Assembly: GCF_001522545.3 (NCBI RefSeq)
Contig: NC_031777.1
Span: 1,159,074-1,223,073, forward strand
Direction of reading: 5' to 3'
DNA: 64,000 nucleotides
Source of the DNA: Parus major
Lineage: Eukaryota > Chordata > Aves > Passeriformes > Paridae
The translations under genes and the position numbers were made by a program. Under the pieces are notes generated by a model, which was not told the origin of the DNA, did not search any database, and saw only the letters and a list, made by a program, of their open reading frames with translations. Shown here in pieces: positions 59,641 through 64,000 of this stretch; position 1 is the first letter of the stretch, and the number at the start of each line of letters is the position of its first letter.

Positions 59641-59946
59641 CATCTGTTCAAACAATATTTGCTTTCTTCCTACTGCAGCTTTCTGTGCCTCCAAGCTTTG
59701 CTACTGAATGAGGAGGCAGCCAGGAAAAGGAAGAGAAGAAAGGAAAAGAGGGGAAAGAACAAGAAATGCTCTTTTTTATTGTTTTTATTGAATTTCTAGA
59801 TCTTGTTAGGCCTTCAGGTGCAGTTGTGCTGGAAATTCTTCTGTTAGAAGGACGAGGAATAATAATCTTGGAAAAAAGAAAACCTTAGAGGTTTGAATAA
59901 TCACATCCTACCAATGACTAGTGCCCCAAACCTGATCCAAATCAGT

Positions 59947-60205
59947 GTCACAGAATGGTTTGGGCAGGAAGGGACCTCAAAGATCACCTCATTCCAATAT
60001 CCTGACGTAGGCAGGGACACCTTCCACTAGACCAGATTGCTCCAAGCCTTTTCCAACCTGGCCCTGAACACTTCCAGGCTTGGAGTAGCCACTGGGCAAC
60101 TCATGCCAGTGTCCCACCATCCTTGGGGTGAAGAACTTCTTCCCAACATCCAATATGAATCTACTCTCTTTTAGCTTCAACCCATTCCCATTTCTCCCAT
60201 TGCTA
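59947..60205 (-). mobile_element. CR1 LINE fragment, 3' region
   Basis: The plus strand shows the CR1 3' complement in order: TCACAGAATGGTTTGGGCAG, GAAGGGACCTCAAAGATCAC, GGCAGGGACACCTTCCACTA, GACCAGATTGCTCCAAGCC, CCTGAACACTTCCAGG, GAAGAACTTCTTCCCAACAT and CTACTCTCTTTTAGCTTCAA. It is better preserved than the copies near GORAB, so probably younger. It is 5'-truncated with no reverse transcriptase coding region. Confidence 0.95.
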
Positions 60206-62525
60206 ATGCCTCTCTAATTCACAATATCAGGACCTGTAACATTTCCCCATCCCATCAGTGAAAAATGTTTCCTGTTTGCAGAGCAAATTTCCATCTCTGA
60301 GGTAAGGAGCACATCTTGACACAAGAGCTGGGAAACCAGAAAATTTTCAGCAATGTCTCTTTTAAACAGAAATCAGTATGTTGCAGGAAATGCTGCAACC
60401 ATCTTGCTGAAAAACAAAATTATTAATGACATTAATATGTAATAATTAAACAATACTGGTAGAAATGGATTGTGGAATTGCCCAGTTGGATCAATGGGGT
60501 GCTCTTTAGAGATGCAGCAAGCTGCAGGGAGGTCCTGGTCTTTGTAACAACAAAACACCACAAAAGTAATCACATCTCAGCCAGAGCTCCAGTTTTTTGC
60601 TCAGAAACACTAAAAATGCAGAGCACCATTGGTTCAATTTCCACAGTGACCTTGCATCAACCTGACTCTGCTCCCGCTGTAAAATCAGTCACTGGTGTTA
60701 GGAAGAACAGAGCTTCTGAAAATCCCCTCTCTCAGATTTATTTCAGACTGCTGCAAAACGCTTCTTCAACTCTTATATCAGTCTAAACATCCCTTCTTCA
60801 GAAATGGCTTTGTTCTCCATTCCAACCATGCCTCCCAGCCACTGGAGACATGGAAGCACAGCGGTCTCTGGTCATGCCTGCTAAGATTTTGGCTCAGAGC
60901 AGATCCCTTACCCCACCACGAGGCCCCAGCAATGCCAACCAACACACTGTGCCCGAGTTCCTGATCTCACTTGCTGGTGCTTTCCGTAGGGCCAGGATTT
61001 CACACACTGCATTTAAGCTACCACTGAGTTCAAAGGCCATTCCTCTCAGAGTCAGACCCAATGGCCTCCTAAAGAAGCCATGAGCGGCGCTAAGGAAACT
61101 CAGAAATCTCATCCTCTGGAAAGCCAGTGGAGGAATTTTCCCTTAGTAACAAACCCCTTAGCATCTTTTGTTTTGGAAAGTTAGAAAATGTTTCCATACA
61201 TTTTTTCCAAAATGCAGCCCTCAAGAGTCTCGTGTTGCTCTGATGCTGAGAAATCCCTCTGAAAAATAAATGAAGAAATAAAGAAATGAAAAAGTACGGC
61301 CCATGGAGTGTCTGAAAGATGGCAGCATCCTCAAGCATCCCTAAGCCTTGTTATCCCTGTTTTAATCCCAGGTTCCCAGGGCTTTGTGCCAGGCTGTTGG
61401 GGCTCTGGCATCTCTGGGGGTTTTGTCTGGTTTCTAGGGCAATGCTCCCAAGTGTCTGTGGGCTTCTTGTCCCAGAGCAGGGCTGAGCACAGCTCCAGGG
61501 CCCTGAGGAGAACACAGCATCCTCCTGGCAGGAGCGTGGGCTGCTCCCACAGACCCGTGCCTGGGCTCACCAAAACACAGCCACTCTTGAGGATTTCAGT
61601 GGTGATGAAGGATGACTTCATGACAGCAAGGAAAGATTTCCATTACCCATGTCCCAGACAGTCCCAGCCTAGAGTCAGCATGGTGTGCTGGCAGATGTGG
61701 AAAAGTCCTCTGTGCAGCCCAGCAGCTACACCACAAGACCCTGAGGCTCAGGACCCTGCCCCAGGGCTTCTTCTGGCCAGACTGGGGCCTTTGCCAAGCA
61801 TCCTGCCCAAGCCCTGGGGTCAGCTGTTGTTATTGTGGCTCCCTCCCCAGCTCTCTGCAGGGATGCTGCCTCCTGGGAAGGAGTCACAGAGAGGCTGAGA
61901 AACTTTCTGGAGGTGCCTGGGTGTTGGTTCAGAAGGAAGGAGATGTGTGTGCTGCCAACACCAATTTTTTCTCATGCAGGGGCTGTGCTGGGGCAGTGCT
62001 CATGCCTTGCTGACCCCAGAGAGCTGAGGGTGCTTGACTCACCCAGCCCATCCAGCCTTTTCCCTCCCTGCTTTTCCCCCATTTTTTATTTTCCCCATCA
62101 GCAGCAGGGCCAGACTCCCAGTTTGAGCTGATCACAGAAGGACTTCAGGCTCCCCCAACACCAGGAGTGCATGTGGGCGGCAGCCACCCTGTAGAGAAGG
62201 GACTTTGCTTCCCCAAACCCACAGCCATCCAAAAATCAAAAGTGACGGGCCAGGAACCCCTCCAGGCACCTCGGGTGGGTTTTTAATGCAACACTCAGGC
62301 AGAATTTTTGTTCCAGGTTGTGCTTTGAATCGATTTCTTAAGCGCACACTCATCCAAGCCTGGGCCTCCAGCTTCTCAGTTTGTGCAAGAGCTCTTTGGC
62401 CTGTAAAGCCCCAAAGTCCGTGTCACAGCTCTTCTGCGCTGTACGTGGGCTCTGTGCGACGCCTGGCAGAGAGAAATGGCACAAAAACTGTTGATAGATC
62501 ATCTGTGGAAGGCCTGGACTCCAGC
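60206..62525. other. Intergenic DNA, no gene seen
   Basis: Mixed sequence; the 196-codon plus frame at 61308-61898 overlaps a minus frame and has no family motif. An A-rich patch lies at 61260-61292. Confidence 0.6.
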
Positions 62526-62560
62526 CAAGACAGATAAAAATAAAAGAAATTAAAATAGTT

Positions 62561-62576
62561 GTGTGTGTGTGTGTGT
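62561..62576. repeat. (GT)8 microsatellite
   Basis: Eight perfect GT units directly follow an A-rich stretch containing AATAAA-like sequence (62535-62558). Confidence 0.95.
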
Positions 62577-62925
62577 TTTATGAAGGGAACATTTATATTT
62601 TTAAACTAGGAGTAATTGTATTCTGTATCTGAAATGGCATCTGAAAGTGATTTAGTGGAACAATGTGGTTTCTGATTGGTGCTTGAACTAGTTCCAAAAC
62701 ATTTTTTATAATAAGCATCATAAAGATCCCAATTATCTGATCCTTTTCCCTAACATGGTCAGAGAGGATGTTTCCAAAGAAACGGCTTTTGGGTTGGTTT
62801 TTTGTTGTTTTCTTTTTTTTTTCATTTGTGACACTGATCCTGCAAACATTTACACACACCCTTAATCCTGTGAGTAGCCCCAGAGAAATGAACCAAGGCA
62901 GCTCTCAGCAGCAAAGCTAATCACA
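62577..62925. other. Intergenic DNA, no gene seen
   Basis: AT-rich intergenic sequence with a T-run at about 62813-62822. Nothing further is recognised. Confidence 0.6.
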
Positions 62926-63205
62926 AAGTAAACTACTAATGTTCAGATTTGTTAATCAAGGCAATCCTTAGCCTTTCAGGGAAAGGTCTGCTTGTTATTC
63001 CGAGAGCTGTTCAGGATGCATTTACGATCCAATAAAGGAGGCCCCAGCATTACCAAAATAATTACTTACTCAAACAAGCCTGTAAAACTCAAGGACTGCC
63101 CCAAATAAAAGGGAGCTTCCCCCCCTTCAGTTTAATAGCATAAATCTAGTGAAATGCATCTTGCTGCCATAAAATCAGTTCTACATGCCTTAGAAACCAT
63201 TGATT
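62926..63205. promoter_or_regulatory. AT-rich complex block, candidate conserved non-coding element
   Basis: Contains CAGATTTGTTAATCAAGGCA, GGATGCATTTACGATCCAAT and CCAAAATAATTACTTACTCA, with a GTTAATC HNF1-like half-site and TAATTA homeodomain core. It is non-repetitive and non-coding. Confidence 0.3.
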
Positions 63206-64000
63206 TACTAAGTGGGCAGGGAGGTCAGATCCTGCAAGGGACTCAGAGAGCTGAACAGATGGAGAGAAGTTTTAAATCTTAAAGTTTTGTCCACCCACAG
63301 AAATGGAGAGCAGTTCATATCTTACCTTGTAACTTCACTCTCCAAAATAAGACGCATAAAAGCAACGCTGGAGATTAAATGGAGCCATTTTGATGACTAC
63401 TCAGTAAAAGGGGTAAATAACGACCTGAAACCCTGCTCTGACTTCTTAGAAACATCTCTTCCACTTTTCCCCTTGCAATAAAAAACCCCTTCTTTCCTCA
63501 ACTCCCTGGCTTTGGCTAGGTCCTTCCCGCCACACACCGCAACAGAGGAGCCACAGGCCATCCTGGACATCAGGTTTCTGTTCTCCTTTCAAACACCAGC
63601 TCAGTTTTCCTCTGTTTTGAGCAGAGTTTTGGGGTTTAATGTGCTGCAGAGGACAGTTGGGTGCCACCCCAGCACCACATGTGGTGACTGAGCTGCAGAG
63701 GTTCTTGTGTCAAAAAAAGGCTGTGCGTGACATCGCCCTCAGGGTCGTCTTTCTCCACCTAGTTCTTGTCTGGTAGAAGGAAACTCTCCTCTGTGTAACA
63801 AAAAAGAAATATCCAAGCAGAGAGCAAGGGAAACTGCTGGGCAGTCATCCTCATTCAGCCCAGCTGTAATTTGGGGAGGTGTGAGGGATTAAGCAGCCAG
63901 CTCAGCCTCACGCAGCAGGGCAGCAGAGCTCCGGCAGCAGGGTTGCATTTGTAGTCAGGAGGAATAGGAAAACAGCTTTAAAAAATGCCTGCTGACTGCT
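63206..64000. other. Intergenic DNA to window end, no gene seen
   Basis: An open plus-strand frame at 63212-63481 (89 codons) has no recognised family. The rest is mixed sequence without repeats. Confidence 0.55.

Noticed and set aside
61308..61898. 196-codon plus-strand open frame
   Set aside because: Overlaps a minus-strand frame; no domain or conserved motif, and no splice or promoter context.
5030..64000. Exons of NTMT2 (METTL11B) or other expected neighbours
   Set aside because: I looked for the remembered C-terminal peptide signature on the minus strand and saw none; very short exons could still be missed by eye.
1..64000. tRNA, rRNA, microRNA or CRISPR features
   Set aside because: No GTTCGANTC-type tRNA B box with a matching A box, no rRNA signature and no regularly spaced palindromic repeats were seen; microRNA hairpins cannot be excluded by eye.

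Overview
This is vertebrate nuclear DNA, most likely from a bird and possibly a songbird. It has spliced exons with GT/AG borders, a CpG-rich promoter, vertebrate-type microsatellites, and 3' fragments of the CR1 LINE family that dominates bird genomes. Repeat density is low and the introns are short, as in birds. No operons, CRISPR arrays or other prokaryotic features are present. The species call is inference; there is no RNA gene or mitochondrial marker to anchor it.

The only gene I recognise is GORAB (RAB6-interacting golgin) at the left end, on the minus strand. Three coding exons can be placed to the base with consistent splice phases: 3353-3711, 1970-2067 and 94-234. The 3' exons lie beyond the left edge. 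The first coding exon is not visible and probably lies in the assembly gap at 4391-4808, which is bordered by a G-rich 33-bp minisatellite and a CpG-island promoter (about 4809-5030) with tandem GC boxes.

From about 5.1 kb to the right end (59 kb) I found no exon I can assign to a protein family on either strand. Reading frames there are short, overlap on both strands and look like chance frames in GC-rich DNA. The region holds three CR1 fragments (near 5.08, 5.45 and 60.08 kb), one probable LTR fragment (21.7-22.1 kb), several microsatellites, a second gap (48869-49823), a few compact CpG-rich patches, and several AT-rich but complex blocks that resemble conserved non-coding elements. In human, GORAB sits beside PRRX1, a mesenchymal homeobox gene, with a long gene-poor interval on the side upstream of GORAB. 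This window looks like the bird counterpart of that upstream interval, so its most plausible content is regulatory DNA. That is inference from remembered gene order and sequence texture; no alignment was possible.

I found no convincing new biological system. The observations most worth checking are the coding CAG/polyglutamine tract in GORAB, the missing first exon beside a minisatellite and G-quadruplex-prone promoter, the candidate regulatory blocks, and two exon-like stretches with strong pyrimidine tracts (44.5 kb and 54.06 kb).
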